DNA of 64,000 nucleotides from Trichoplax sp. H2 (GCA_003344405.1 NOWV01000073.1:124001-188000); one strand, 5' to 3'. Positions 1-14,094 are shown, counted from the first letter of the stretch. The notes: generated from the letters alone by a model not told the origin. Translations and numbers: made by a program.

Positions 1-3000
1 CTTGTTACTCTTATTTCGCTAGCTATTGACTCTAATTTTTCAGTTTCCTTTCCTCCATGGCAGGCCTTGTAAGTACAGGTAAGCGATAATAAAGGCAAGA
101 TATTGTTCTCTTCCATGCTGCGGTAACTTTGTAAATACGATTTAGTGTATTTATTTTACTCCTATTTTTATTAAACTATAAGTATTGATAGAATTAATTA
201 AAATCTGTTAGTAAACAACTTATTCCCTGCCGTATCTTTCTATAGCAGTTTCCACAAATACAGACGACCAATAGAACAAGTAAAATTATTTTCTTCCGTC
301 GTATGCCATTTCAAGTTTCATCCTACCAATTCTACCTATTATTTTGCTAATATGAACAAGCGATTAGAAAATGGTTATATTTTAGTCAATTGCATCAGCT
401 ACAGTGGCTACTGATCTAATTTAGCCCTATTCTTTCATCACGCGCTTGTAATGACAAAGATCAAAAAGCATTTCGACTTTAAATTACTAAACCTAGAAGA
501 CTAAGTTATATTCATCTTATCGATAAGATAAACGAAAACAACGGTACCATCGATAGCTACAGACGTTCTAATAATTGTAAAATTATTTATGTAACAATAG
601 TCTTCCCTGTAAAGAGCTCTTACCATGTATAATAAATTGTACATTGATAGTAAGCAGATTTGATGACTGTTAAAAAGTTATTTTATATTCAATATTTTCT
701 AGTTGGACAATTGTAAAGTAAAGATTGCAGATGGGCAGTTTCAATACTATAAAAGAAATAATATTTACTAAAGTTCTAGAAACACCTATGGGATTTGCTA
801 TCATAATGTAACAAAATTACTTAAATTATTATGCATTCCAATATACTGTAAATAAAATCGAAATATTTTAAAAGCTAGCAATAAAAAATGAATGTTATTG
901 CAAGCTTTCATTATTTCAGAACTTTTTTATGATGAAAAGCCATGGCGTCACTATCTTAATAACGAAATTAGAGGGGGAATTTACTAAGTAGAAGTCGATG
1001 TATTAACATATTAATATTTTTCAAGCCTCTAAAGTAGACATTGATTAAAATTGATGAAATAACTTAAAATGGCACTCATTCTACCATCACAATTAGATTA
1101 TGAAGTACATTCATCGAATACAGATGAAATTGTATGTTAAAGCTTAAAGTAGTTATGATAATATGAAAAAAGCTACTAGTAATCTGCGGCAGAATCTGCG
1201 TGATTGTTTACTTTCTGATTAAGATTCACCTGCATCATGACAGTTATAGCTCTTCCCCTATTGCCTTAATTGATCGACTAAACTTGTGATAATATAGAGT
1301 AACTACATGAATAGGCCCTTTAGTTTGTTTTCTAGCTGCCACAATAGAATTAATAAGAATAAATTCTATGATACTCATTCATCTTACATATTAGTCAGAT
1401 AAATCTATCAAAGCAAAACATACGGTGTCAATAAAGTGTGAAGAAGGATTATGTACTCATTCTATCAGTCTAGAAGTCGATCAACATTTGCTACTTGAGG
1501 ATAACATTCTAGATGCAGTTATAGTCAAATCTTGAAGTGAATGATTCAAATAATTTTATTAACTCTTAGTAAATAGGATACGTATCTATTTCGGCCACTT
1601 ACCTGCTGCATAAAACTTATATCTAATATTAGGTGATTAAAATAATTTGTGTGATTCCATTTGATTGATCCAGATAGATTATAATATGTAATCTCACAAT
1701 TAAAACTCAAAATCACACAGTATGCAGCATGCAAACAGATATTACAGATCGAGGGATGAGTCTATTCTATCACGATAGAATCTAAAAATATCTATTCGTC
1801 ATTTCAAAGACTGTTGTTGGCTTACAATGAAAGATTATGATCTAATACGACAGTTTTATTGATACGCCCCTATCATAGAAATCAATCTGACCGAAATTAG
1901 TTAAAACCTGCATGAAGTCTAATTGAATATGTACCTAATTTCAGCTTATTACAATGTGGATGTAAGTACGTTTGATAAATAAACTGCTTCAAAGCAATGT
2001 TGTAGATTTAGTAAGAAAGATACACTCGTACAATATTAATATACATTGATAGAAAAAACTAACTAGGTCTTATAGCGAAGTAAATTTAACACATTTGTGA
2101 TTTCAATCCTTGCATTGGAACAATTCCGATAATTTCAAAATAATATTGACTTCAGATATTCTAGAAACATCATGTAAGTGGACTGAAATTTGCATTCATC
2201 TTTATCTTATTATTTTTTATTTTCGATACAGATTAATGTATTCATGTAATTTTATTCACCATGCCATCAACCAAGGTCTTAATGATTGGTTTTTGTGAGT
2301 ATTTGTGGTTATCATCATTGAACTGTAAGCGTATATTGTTTTTTAAGGTATTTTTTAAATTATCATGGATTTTTAATGGTCTGATAAAAGAATCCTACGA
2401 CCGTTAAATAATAAGGAACAATATTTCTCAATTTTTTCTATCATTCTTATTATCCTTATTCACCGCTTGTAATTGTGATATCTTCTTTTACTTAATAATT
2501 AATTTATTGCCATCAAAATATAAAGATTAAAGCAACATGCGTACGATGGTAGCATTGTATTTTATTATCCTACTGACCATGAATAATTTTATAGATATTG
2601 TGATAGTTAGCAGGAATTAATTTGTATTTGATTGTTATTTTAGATTATATTGTAAAATGACGTTCATATCTAATTCTTTAATTTCTTTGAAATAGATAAA
2701 TTGGAGTCCTAATCACTGATTTGTATTCTATGTATGACGAAGATAAATTGCGTAGAATTTTTTATTGAATTATGGACAATAATGTTTGAATAGGCTGTTT
2801 TGAAGCTTAATTAACATTTTATAGCGAATCAATTATTTTACTTCTATCCAATTGAATATCAAAATAAAAAATAGGTAAATAAGATCATTAATTGATTTCT
2901 AAATAAATTAAGAGTACTCTTTGTCATCGTTTCATTTAGGGAGGCTTCTAGAGGCATCTCTGATAACCAATTCTACTGTAACTCACCAGTATATTAGTAC

Positions 3001-3199
3001 TATCTTTACATAGGTAGCAACAACCAGGAATATCACTGGCACCTTCAGAATATCGAAATCCTGGCTTAACATTTTCAGTAGCAAGTCTTTTAAATTAAAA
3101 TTAATCTTAATATCACGGAATTTGAAAACACTGATAATTCAATGGAAGCCAATCTTACAGCATGAAAGAGCATCGAATTTAAAAGAACCTAAAAAGTAT
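1..3199. other. Gene-free AT-rich stretch at the left edge
   Basis: No reading frame here resembles a protein, and the short open frames (for example around 1546-1734 and 2110-2298) have AT-driven composition with no domain. The only exon-like item is an acceptor-like CAG near position 44 followed by an ATG at 58 and a GTAAGC donor at about 86. No downstream exon could be joined to it. The last few hundred bases probably hold the promoter and 5' leader of the GPCR gene that follows. Confidence 0.5.
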
Positions 3200-4201
3200 A
3201 TGTTAAGAATAGATCTGTTCACGATGAACGATTCCAATTTAACTCGTTATTTTACACCGATTGAAACAACATTTATTGCATTTATTATGCTATTAGCTAT
3301 GGCGTTAACATTATTTGGCAATTGTTTAGTCTTGCTTTATGTCTGCCCTAAAATTGCTATAAGAACGGTTGCTGGTGGATTAATGACTAATTTAGCTATT
3401 GTCGACTTATTAGTGGGTTGCTTATTAATGCCGTTTAATGCGGTATCATTCCTTTTTTCTGGTTGGTATTTTGAGCCAAGTACTTGCCAATTTTTTGCTT
3501 TCGTCAATACAACACTATGCATTCTATCTACATTAACGTTGTCTATCATTAGTCTTGATCGTTATATCTGCATAGCGAAACCTTTACAATATCACTCAAT
3601 ATTTACCATACTCTCTATACGCTTTATTATACCGTTTTTATGGATTATTGCTTTGACAATTGCTAGCTTACCATTCTTCCATATTGGTCGATACGCCTAT
3701 GTTAGTCATGAATTTCAATGTTGGATATTACCTTCCTCCAGTATTCGGTTAATTATAATCATTTTAAGTATTTTATGCTTTTGTGTCACCATCATTTTAA
3801 TTAGTTATTCCCTGATCTATAATGAAGCACGTAAAACCAAGCGTAGAATTGCTTGTATCAGTTCTATTTCGAACAATTCATCACGTATGCGCCATTATGA
3901 TTATAAAACGGCCAAAACTATGTTATTAGTGGTTGGCCTATTTCTAAGTTGTTGGATACCACGTACAATATTATTGCTATGGTATACACAAAATAATTCT
4001 TCCACATTTCAAGCTACATGGCCGTTGCTGTGTACATGGTTAGCTCTAACCAACTCTACTATTAATCCATTTATTTACTGTGTACATAATTCATACTATC
4101 GTAGTATTTTAATGATGGCGTTGAAAAGACAGTGCTGTAAACGACGTAGCCGCACTCATAACATAGCCGGGAATTTTCCCTTAAGTATGTATAATAACTG
4201 A
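3200..4201 (+). CDS. Class A (rhodopsin-family) G protein-coupled receptor, orphan, intronless
   Basis: Seven-transmembrane receptor of the plasma membrane that signals through heterotrimeric G proteins; the ligand is unknown. Seen: seven hydrophobic segments; GN in TM1; NLAIVDLLVG in TM2; Cys3.25 (CQFF) paired with an extracellular-loop-2 Cys (FQCWI); DRY followed by ICIAKP at the end of TM3; CWIP in TM6; NPFIY in TM7; then a basic, Cys-rich tail (CCKRR). Asn occupies 3.32, so the Asp that binds biogenic amines is absent. Leu occupies 7.43, so the retinal-binding Lys of opsins is absent. NDS and NLT near the start are possible glycosylation sites. I chose ATG 3200 (333 residues). ATG 3224 is also possible, and the upstream frame extends only with a TTG. 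The gene has one exon, unlike most neighbours, as is common for lineage-expanded GPCRs. Confidence 0.9.
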   Translation: MLRIDLFTMNDSNLTRYFTPIETTFIAFIMLLAMALTLFGNCLVLLYVCPKIAIRTVAGGLMTNLAIVDLLVGCLLMPFNAVSFLFSGWYFEPSTCQFFAFVNTTLCILSTLTLSIISLDRYICIAKPLQYHSIFTILSIRFIIPFLWIIALTIASLPFFHIGRYAYVSHEFQCWILPSSSIRLIIIILSILCFCVTIILISYSLIYNEARKTKRRIACISSISNNSSRMRHYDYKTAKTMLLVVGLFLSCWIPRTILLLWYTQNNSSTFQATWPLLCTWLALTNSTINPFIYCVHNSYYRSILMMALKRQCCKRRSRTHNIAGNFPLSMYNN

Positions 4202-7200
4202 AATTCGAAAACGAATGCCAGGCAAGTTTATTTCCATGTTAATTATTCTATCTCTGTAAACTATACTATCTTCGATGCTTTTGACTGCTTTTATCATGAT
4301 TTATTAATTCTTCCTTAAGATTCCAAATCGACACGAATATAGTACCCATTAATGCGAAATGAAGTTAAACTATTGCTGGGTATTTACGATAAATTAGGCC
4401 CCAAATTCTATTTTATGAATTTGCTGTATATCTTTGACGAGACAATGTTTGTTGAATTTACTGTTAATATTACGCCGAAATTGGTGTTGCAATTATCAAT
4501 GTATCTAAATCAAATTATAAAGATCAAGATCGAGATTTCTAGTACCTCATTTGTAATAATTTTAATTAACTTTTTTTATTAGCATCATGATATCATCACT
4601 ATCGCTTTTGTCTTTTCTAATATTACATGGCTTGTTGTTGAACAAAATCAAGAAATAAATTATAATTCATAATCTATCCGTCATATCATTTGTATGGTTG
4701 ATTGCCTCTGCTTAAGTCCTGGCAGCTACGATATACTATTTTAATCAGAATCACACCCTTAATTCTTCATTTTAATCACAAGTTGTTTTCAAATTTATCC
4801 TCTAATCATACAGCCTTCAACTGTATTTGTGCCTTTTTCCGTTTTGGAATAATTTAGATTAGTATTAAAACTGTGCTCCATTATTTCATTTGTTTACCTT
4901 ATCACTGATACGTTGACGACTAAAATTTGGATCAGCTCATCGTGAATCAGCCTCTGTTTAATATCATTGCTTTATTTTTATTACCATTTCTATGCAGATG
5001 AATATGAGGTAACAGTCAAGAGAAATATCCAACTTTCGTGATCGATATGTTGTTCATCAATGGTACTATCAATAAAATGTTACATCGACCATTCAGCATT
5101 ACAACTTTCATTTCTATTTTCAGTTAAAGTTTACGTCAGCCTTTCATTTCCTGGCTATATCAAAGCCTCTTTGCTGTTTATATTACAAGGCAATTTTTGT
5201 TTGAAATGATAATGTATTGTACACAAGATATAATCCAGTAACATGACTAAGATGATGTTAGCTTAGTATCGTCTTTCATATCTATTTTCATCCTATCAAC
5301 TTCCCGGAATGAATCTGTTTAGTTGGATCAACAATTTAACTCATTCTTTCTAAAATCTTATCGAAATGATATTTTATCCAAAATATTCCGATTCGATTTT
5401 TTATTAATGATAAAATTTGAGTAGTCTATGTATCCAGAACTAATATCTTACCCAATCATGAAATGATTAAGATTATAGCTATGATAAGAGAATCGATTGA
5501 TGTCGATTAGTAATTATTGTAATCGTTAGTAATTGAAAGTTTAAAATCCTTACGGTCTACCCAAAATTTTATAAGCGCTTCCATATTATTATTACTGGAT
5601 GTAGCCAAGAATAAACTCATATACAATCCCTCCGTGGCATAATGCTACATCCAGGTTATATCTACGTACAGTAATTGCTATCAGTGCCATTTTTTAATAC
5701 TCTAAGACACAGGAACTATAACTCAGTTTGCTTTACATGCGAAAGTGAAAATTCAAGAACACTAGAAAAGACTTTATTTATTTCTCTCTAATGAGCACAT
5801 CAATCACTACAGTGGTCATAATGCCTCTTTTTATATAATAGTAGAAGTATAAGTCCGACTATAAAGAATTGAAAAATCATTGTCTACCTGAAAGTACTAT
5901 TATACAGTCACTAATATTTACTAAAGGAGTCAGATATTGTCAATTTTCAACCAACTCTTATGATTTTTTGCGAGCCGATTTGAGATTATGATATATTGAG
6001 GAAAAGCTTATATTAGCTTGAATTTGTGACAGATCAAAACCCTCATAATTATAATTATAATCTATAGATCTATCTAGTTGTAAGAAATACCTTTGTAAAG
6101 GAAGTAAGATAAAAATTCTTGCATGTAATGCCATACCTGACGAAGCCAGTTAGTATATTTATTCGAATTTCCGATTATTTGATACCCCATAAACTGCATA
6201 TTTTAAACAACTACGATGTATGGAAGATTTTTCTTGCTAATCTAATTGGGGAATATGGCTAGACTGTTATCACTATATTTTAAAAAATTTGGCAATTGAC
6301 CAAGCTATATACTGTTCAAAAGAAAGTTATTCCTACGTCATTAATTACTACAGTTCATCAAGGGACTACTCAGCGACTCATCTTCAATTTATGATAACGA
6401 GATAATTTTATTGACCCCCAAGTCTTCGCTGATCTTTTCTCCCTATTGTTATCTTGACAACACTATGAGTGTCATAATGATATTTTCTATTCTTTTCATA
6501 AAATCTTAAATTATGGTCGCTGCAGAACAACATTGCAGTGGCTTGGCATATGGCTGCACTAGTTAAGCAATAAATTAATATCGATCTAAAGCGATATCGA
6601 ACTTTTAATTATCATTTTGATTGTGTGAAACCGTCAGTTTTAAATGAACGAATCAAGTTAGCATGAAATTATCTTCATTTTTGCAACAACGCCTTAAAAT
6701 TGGCGTGCCTAGCTAAATATAGGATCGATCACCATGAAACTAAATATATTTAGAAGTGGCTTATAGCTACTACAATAATTATCAATCTTCCTATTTCATA
6801 GTTGCATGTTTGTTATAATTGATATTGCATTAGGTCTCTTGAATTTTGTAATTCATTATATTATCCTATAAAGTGAACTACTAGACAATGCGATTCCATA
6901 ATATTTGATTTTTTGATCAGATATATAAAATCAATAGTATAATAAGTAAGAATTTATTCTGCTACTTTTTCTGAAAATTTGATAATACTACCAAGATAAG
7001 ATTTATTAACTAAACAAGAATGATCATGATAGATATCATTTCTTACAGTATACATATTGAATCAACATATTATGCATTGCCATCGTCTTAATTCTCAATA
7101 CAAGATGGAAGGATCTTCAAAAAAGTTTTTTTGTATTCGACGATATCCTAATCAATCAAGCTCGCCTAATCACTCTCTCATGTAAATAAATTCAATTCGA

Positions 7201-10030
7201 TTTTCAGCACCTGTGCACTTGAAATAAAATCAACAAAGGAGAATTTCAATGCTTAGCTTGTCTTGCATTACCTTGTAGGCGTTGAATATTAATCAATAAT
7301 TTACTTTTTGTCAGATACTCAATCAAGCTTTTTTGTAAATTGTGATAAATAGATTTATAAATCTTGGACCATGATTTGAATGCTATTTTCTTCTAGTTAA
7401 TTTAAAGATTTTCTAATCTAATTCATATAATCTTGTGATTTCATCCATCATTAGTTCATCATTTTGTTGTACAATTTCTTTCCCTATATCATTTGATTTT
7501 ATCTCTTTCTGCATTCTAGCCATAGCAATATTGTAGTTATATTTTCTTATCCATCTATGTCAGTCCAGTGTGACGATATCACTAAAATAATGATATTAAA
7601 TCAACAATGCAAAGAGTCAATATCTTAATAATACTTGAAATTAGATATAAACATTTTAACTGCATCAGTCATGCTACTTACTACTGATACTTAAAATACG
7701 ATGATGTCAGTAGATATTTAAATCTAATATTTTCTCCGATGTGATAACAATAGAACGATACGTCGAGTGTTGAAAAATTTTTTCTCTATACATTTCTAAT
7801 AACTCCAAATGGGCTATGAAGCAATCCACTTTGAGATGCATTTTGTTTATCGAATTAATGATAATAGATCAATCTCTTAGATGGGATAAATAGCTAGTTT
7901 ATAACAGCATTTGCTTACTTAAATTGTATCTTAGTGCTAAAAAATTGATATTTACCATCTGCAGGGTTTATTAATCTGCTACCGTATTTATAAATAAATC
8001 AATTACTTGTACGTTACATATAAATAGAATTCGTATCTAGGAATCTTTGAAACGTTATAATATTGTTGATATTTATCTATTGGTTGCCAATGAAAAGTAA
8101 ATAACCATTTAAAAGATCAATTTTACGTAAGAAATCATTAATTAACGATGCGTATGACGTGCAGCAATTGCTATTTTAATTAAGATTACTTAATAATATT
8201 TTTTCCTGAATGCAGAACTATTATCTGTACATTAAGATCATTTTATATTCAAGAAATAACCATCTTTTCGACTGCTACCATTCCGGTGGTTAGGTCGCCC
8301 ATGATTCGTTGATTTATCAATATAGTTCGATTATAGTTGAATTTAACAATAATATATTCCCTTATTCATGGAGGAAGTGAATTATGTATGACTAAGTCCA
8401 ATCTAATATTCTGATCAAATTTCTTTTCTTCTTAAACGAATTATTAGAGAATACCCCTTGTTTTAGTTTTGCTCAATAATGCGTATATACTTTTATGAGT
8501 ATTTATTAATTGCTAATCTCGCACATAATTAAACTGTTTTTTGTTGCTAGCGTTTCGTTAGTCAAAAATTTCTTATTGATCTAGATAGGGCCGATAGCAA
8601 TAACCAATCGTAAAGCTACCATTATTTCATGACAGAATTTTAAAATCATAACTTCTGTAGGTCATTATTTTATCTTGTAACCGCGATTTAACTCTAACGA
8701 TTAAAACGAATCGAGTCAATTACTATTTACGCGGGTAAATCATCCTATCCAAATCATCTTCAACGTATAAACACTAGCTAATATCACCGTAAACAAGATC
8801 CTTTCAGAATAATAATAGTAAATTATTACTATCATTATGACGTGGAAGTTGTAGCAATTAACATTTATCTTTATAATGAAATTAATCCTTATTCTACTAT
8901 TGTAAACTTCCATTTGAAAAGAGAAGAATGATGGGATAGTCATTCGGCCAATATTCATATTGCCATCAAGATGGCACAATAACCATCGTAAGAATTTTAA
9001 AATAAAAGGCATGCTTTCCAGTGATATCTCGATTTATCGCTAGTAACATCGATTTGGTATGCAACGAAATCATCCTCCTATTTAAACAAAAATAATTTCC
9101 AGATCATGACGTAGACAGTGCAAAATAAAATAATCATTATTTTATTATGCATGTAAGTATTATGGTACTCAAATCGAGACCAGAAATAATGCTCTATAGG
9201 TCATTAGTAAATCTAAAATTGAAAGAAGGATTCATTTTCGGGTCAGTGAATTCGTTAGATACCTAACTTACAAGAGAGCTCTAAGATCATATCGTGTTCT
9301 CATCATGATCAATCTCGTACCATATGCGTACTCTAATTATACCAATTTAGATCAAAGAATATACGATAGCTAATGATGTTTATTAACATTTAATTTCATG
9401 CCCATAAGGGTGTTTTCAGCAATGATTTGTACGCTAATTTGTCAACTTTGTATCGGTATGATCCACTTTCTACCTAATAAATGTGAACGAAGCACATATG
9501 GAAGTTTTTGTTTTGCAAGCAATAAAGAGAGAATAGAAGTCAGTAGTTAGTTTTATATGAACTTTAATTACTTGTACATTTTCCTGCCTCCTACATTATT
9601 CAATAGGGCTATTACGAACTCTAAATGTTGAAGTGGAATAGAGGTAAATAATTTCTCTTACTTGAATAAGATAGAGATTAGAAGGGAAATTTTTTATGCA
9701 ACGTGCATATTTGACGTTTTTGGGGAAATACGATGTGCGCTATATGGCGTAAATTAAATGTTAGACAGAAATACTGGAAGGCCTAGACTTAAAAAATACT
9801 GGAGCGCTCAAGTTTGCTTCAATCGCCAATTAAATTTTATGTAGCAGTCCTTTAGCGAATATGAATCCACTATGTGGACAAATCAGAGCACTTCGCGACG
9901 AAAATCTCGAGGAGCATGAGGTTATGTCATATAATATCAAGCGTTTCGATACTCATTTGATTTGAATGTTGCTACAATATTGAAATAATTTGTAACAAAG
10001 TTTTCAGCCTTGAGAACTTTTGTCTTGCAA

Positions 10031-10392
10031 ATGCATATATCAACGCATATATGTAACATTTTGTTCTATATCAATGTATATGTATAACGTTTTGTTCTAT
10101 ATTAATGTATATCTATAACGTTTTATTCTATATAAATGCATATCTATAACGTTTTGTTATATATAAATGCATATCTATAAAGATTTGTTCTATATAAATG
10201 CATATCTATAACATTTTGTTATATATTAATGCATATCTATAAATATTTGTTCTATAAATGCATATCTATAACGTTTTGTAATATATAAATGCATATCTAT
10301 AAAGTTTTTTTTCTATAAAAATGCATATCTATAACGTTTTGTTCTATATAAATGCATATCTATAACGTTTTATTATATATATATATAAATGC
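10031..10392. repeat. 31-32 bp tandem satellite, about 11 copies
   Basis: A unit close to AATGCATATCTATAACGTTT followed by TGTTCTATATA recurs about every 31-32 bp. Copies are visible with the shared GCATATCTATAA core near 10139, 10170, 10201, 10232, 10260, 10291, 10322 and 10354, and more diverged copies lie to the left. Most variation is in the ACGTTTTG segment. The array ends in a short AT run and has no coding capacity. Confidence 0.9.
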
Positions 10393-10437
10393 ACAAAAAA
10401 TTTTACCACCGTGATTAGCCTTCGGCCGGAGCCGGCA

Positions 10438-10555
10438 GAATAGTAGAGTACTGAGTACAGTACTTTACAGTACTGTATACTGTAGTATTGTACTGTAGTT
10501 CTGTGTACTGTACTGTACACTGTACAGTACTGTATACTAGTGTATAGTACCTACA
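10438..10555. repeat. Imperfect TACTG/CAGTA (GTAC-palindrome) repeat patch
   Basis: A run of self-complementary words (AGTACTG, CAGTAC, TGTACTGTACACTGTACAG) about 120 bp long. The same sequence style returns at 41.9-47.7 kb. It lies about 80-190 bp upstream of the proposed CRCP start. Confidence 0.75.
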
Positions 10556-10629
10556 GCACGTATAGTACTCTTAGGGATGTGTAAAACTAATGTCTATAGG
10601 AACGTGTAAAGTCTCTACTCTACACTGGA

Positions 10630-12842
10630 ATGAATATGTAAGTCATGACATCTATATTGCATCAGCTTTGACTGGACAGTGGACACTACAGTTGCCCTAG
10701 CAGTTGCCTAGTGCCTGCAGCCATTCTTGGTGCTTGGAGCTGGAGCTACTAGAGGAACTATTTTGAAAGTTGCAGCTTGCAGGTGATTTAGGTAAGTTTG
10801 CTATTTCTTTCGTCGTAGAGCCAAATTTCCTGCAGCTCTCCCTACTCAAATAATCAAATTCTTAACCTAATTGATTTATTCGTTCATCTTGTGTGGCTTC
10901 TTTAGAAATAATAACGGTGTAGAAGAAATCAAATCGCATTACCAAAGAACGCCAGGATGCAAGTGTAAGCAACTTTAGCTGATTAAAGCACAGTCTTATG
11001 CATGTACTGTATACGCGTATGTTAATCTTAGCACAGACCAGACGCCCTAAAAGATTGAATAACGTATTAGACAATCCTACATGCTGAGAACAGAGTGGAT
11101 AGGCGTTACGTTATTATAATTGAATAAGGCAATTTAAATAGTGACTATGAATGTATGAATGTTGATAGCAATCTTTCAAGTAGCTTGCGATATGTTTAAA
11201 TTAGAAATGATTCTTACTATTTTACGCGTATACCTTCCGTTCGATCGCTATTTCATAGATCTGCGTCAGTAGTTAATCTTCAACGTCTTGAAATAACTCT
11301 TATCTATGTATCCTATACAACATGCATCGACTATAAATTATAATATTCACCATGCATCAGTTATCAATACGGTATATATTTTTTAAATTCGTACGTACGC
11401 CATGCTGCATGGCCATTCCAATAATTCCCTTGAAGTAATAATAATGTATAATCGCTATCTGCTTCTTTTATCACCTTATTCAATCATAGGTTAGACGGCA
11501 ATGCTGGATTATTAAGCAATTATGAGGTACGAGTATCATGTCATGGTAATATTCAAACACCAAATCAATCGATCGATCTTTAATTCGATGTGGTATCTGT
11601 ACAAATACACTAGTTTGCGATGATATTTCGATATCTGTCAATAAACGTAGCAATTTAATGATGTTGATAACGAAATCACTACATGCCTGCACCTTAACTT
11701 TTATACGCATTGACATACAACTATGGCATTAAACGAAATACGTGTTTCGTTAGCTTGCACAGATGCGGCAAGAATCGTCCCGTTATAGCGTATCGTAAAT
11801 AACTTTAGTCTCATTTTATGTTGATAATTATTAATGGCTATCGACCTATCATCTTTCATACATGGTTTTGTAGGTATTGGCGATACTAAAAGAAAAGAAG
11901 AAAGCAATCGCCGAACAAACACAATACGTGCCAGAAAACTTAGCCACGGTAACATATGAAGTAAGTAATCATATGCTCTGTCTTGTAGTAATGGATTCTA
12001 CGCGTATATTAACTTAAACAAACAACCAATTCTTTAATATTCATTTGGATATCAGTTACAGTACTATCCAGTTACCATTACCTATTTATCTATTACTAAG
12101 TTAACAATATGACAAATTTAGGTAACCAAACATCTTCAAGATACGCCATGTTCAGTGCAAGTAGGATCTCTTTATGTGGCTAATACGTTGTGAAGTGTAT
12201 GAAATGTAGGATCCTGTTAGCTTTATCAATATTCTTTATTACTGATCATGATAGAACGAACAGATTATGAAGGACTTTATGCTGGCCATATCTAAATTCA
12301 AATTAACAAAGTAAGACCTGTAACTAACCTGTTTCAGAAGGGAATTTACTTAATTTCGTTTAGATTTTTAAACCAAAGCTGCTTTAATCACGATTGAATT
12401 TGTTTTTTTACAAACCTAGTTTTATTATGATCATGAAAAATGATTTACACACCTAAATATAAATTAAATATCTACCATGATAGAGGCACGTGTAAATAAA
12501 TGTCGTTTTTTACGTATATAGAGCGGAAAAGTTAATGTTACTCAATCAGAGACCAACTTCACTTGTCGAACTTCATCTGGTAAATGAAACCTTCAGATCT
12601 AATACAGCCGATAAGACTTATGAATATATAATCCATACGTACAAAAGATAGAGGCGCAACATTAATATAATATTTTTGTCTCATATTCAATGAAATAGAT
12701 TATAGAAGAAACTGAGGAACGTTTTTCTGAAGAAGAAAGCAACGAACTATTACAAATCATTGATGATATCCTCCCGCCAGTGCATCCCCATGATAATGAA
12801 GATACAGAAGACAAAGGGCAAACAAATGAAGAACAAAATTAA
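10630..12842 (+). CDS. CRCP: RNA polymerase III subunit RPC9 (CRCP/POLR3I homologue), 7 exons
   Basis: Stalk subunit of RNA polymerase III (Rpb4-like HRDC fold) that pairs with RPC8 in transcription of tRNA and 5S genes in the nucleus. Exons: 10630-10637 (inferred), 11490-11526, 11874-11960, 12122-12160, 12264-12310, 12522-12579, 12699-12842. All phases agree. The joined protein is about 139 residues (human about 148) and follows the human protein throughout: NAGLLSNYE then VLAILKEKKK, ENLATVTYE, a TPC motif, FKLTKAEKLMLLNQRP, then EETEERFSEEES and an acidic tail. The first coding exon (ATG AAT AT before a GTAAGT donor) is the least certain part. It was chosen because exon 2 enters in phase 2 and the human protein has only three residues before the matching region. 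Two minus-strand frames over exons 2-3 are shadows. Confidence 0.9.
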
Positions 12843-14094
12843 TCCGGCGCGAATACGAATGTCCCTGACTTTACCTTACCTTTAGAAATAAGTTCTCCAT
12901 CATCATAAGGATAAATAGCAGTCTAAATTGTATAAAATTCGACAAGCATGAATGAAATTGTAGAAATTTCTTACAAATACAATTGTACACTATGTTATTA
13001 TTGAATCTAAAAAATATTGCAAATCTACCTGTTTATAAACAAAATAATATTTATGATGTTAATAGTGATGTATAAAATTACTGTAGTATTGCAGTGCTAG
13101 ATAAAGTATTTGATTATGCTTCTATACAGAACTCCAGCTAACAATGATCCTCACTGGGAAATGTTTAAGTTTCTGTGCTGCTTATCCTATGGCAATTTTA
13201 TAAAATATAATGTTACCCGATTTCATAAATACTACATTAATTGAATATTTTCGTAATCATGTTAAGCCAGATAACTAAATTAATTTTCCTCCTATAATAA
13301 TTATATATTATACTAATAGATAGGCTCACTTGAATATGCACGTTAACAACAGACTGAAATGAATACCCGATGAGTCTACTGTATATGCTGCTATATTAAA
13401 GGCATTCGGTTTGAAAACAAAGGTTATAATCTACCGATAACAATCAGTCCCATAATTGTTCTATTAAAATTTCAAATCCATACTAAAAACATGAACAGCT
13501 AATTAGCAAAAATAAAAATATTTTTATTGTTATCGAGTGTAAGTAAAAGATGAATTTATTTTCATTGGAAATTGATCAAAGAAACATAAATAACAAAAGA
13601 GCATCGATATAACGAAACCAACAATCTGTCAGCAATTATGGAAACGTTTTTACGATAACACTTTGTACATGACACGTAACATGGACAAATAAAGCATCAA
13701 AAAATGCATATTACATCGCCATATACAAATTAATTTTTAGTCTCATACTTTATAAATAATTCATTAAAATTTCGAAAAATCTTCGGCATTTCGTTCTATT
13801 TTATATCGGATACTGATATAAACTTATTAACAACATCATCAGTTACATTAGGCTTTTTACTTTTCAACAATTTTTTACAATTTCACGCTATTGTGCTATA
13901 ATCCTCGTAACAGTCAATATAATCATTTATTGATTATACTGTCTGAGATAAAAATTTGGACAAAAACCATTTATACCTTTATAAATTTGACCATTAATCT
14001 CCGTAACTACTGCTTTTGAAGTTAGATGGCTGCCTTGTCATACAATCTATCTATAATAAATTTTAAGAGTGGCTAAATCAACCCTTAGCTACAC
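12843..14094. other. Intergenic space between convergent CRCP and CCDC157
   Basis: About 1.25 kb holding the 3' ends of two genes that point toward each other. AATAAA-like signals are plentiful because the DNA is AT-rich, so no single polyadenylation site can be chosen. I see no exon here. Confidence 0.5.

Larger units (their letters stand above)
4202..10629. other. Long gene-poor interval
   Basis: About 6.4 kb in which I see no supported exon on either strand. The longest frames (4352-4582 plus, 8740-9012 minus) are rich in Ile, Tyr, Phe and Asn as expected of AT-rich noncoding DNA. They have no domain and no chain of splice-compatible exons. The right end holds a minisatellite (10031-10392) and a patch of TACTG/CAGTA repeats (10438-10555), each listed separately. 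Confidence 0.5.

Noticed and set aside
44-86. Possible first exon (ATG at 58, GTAAGC donor) at the window start
   Set aside because: Only about 9 codons, no matching downstream exon and no homology.
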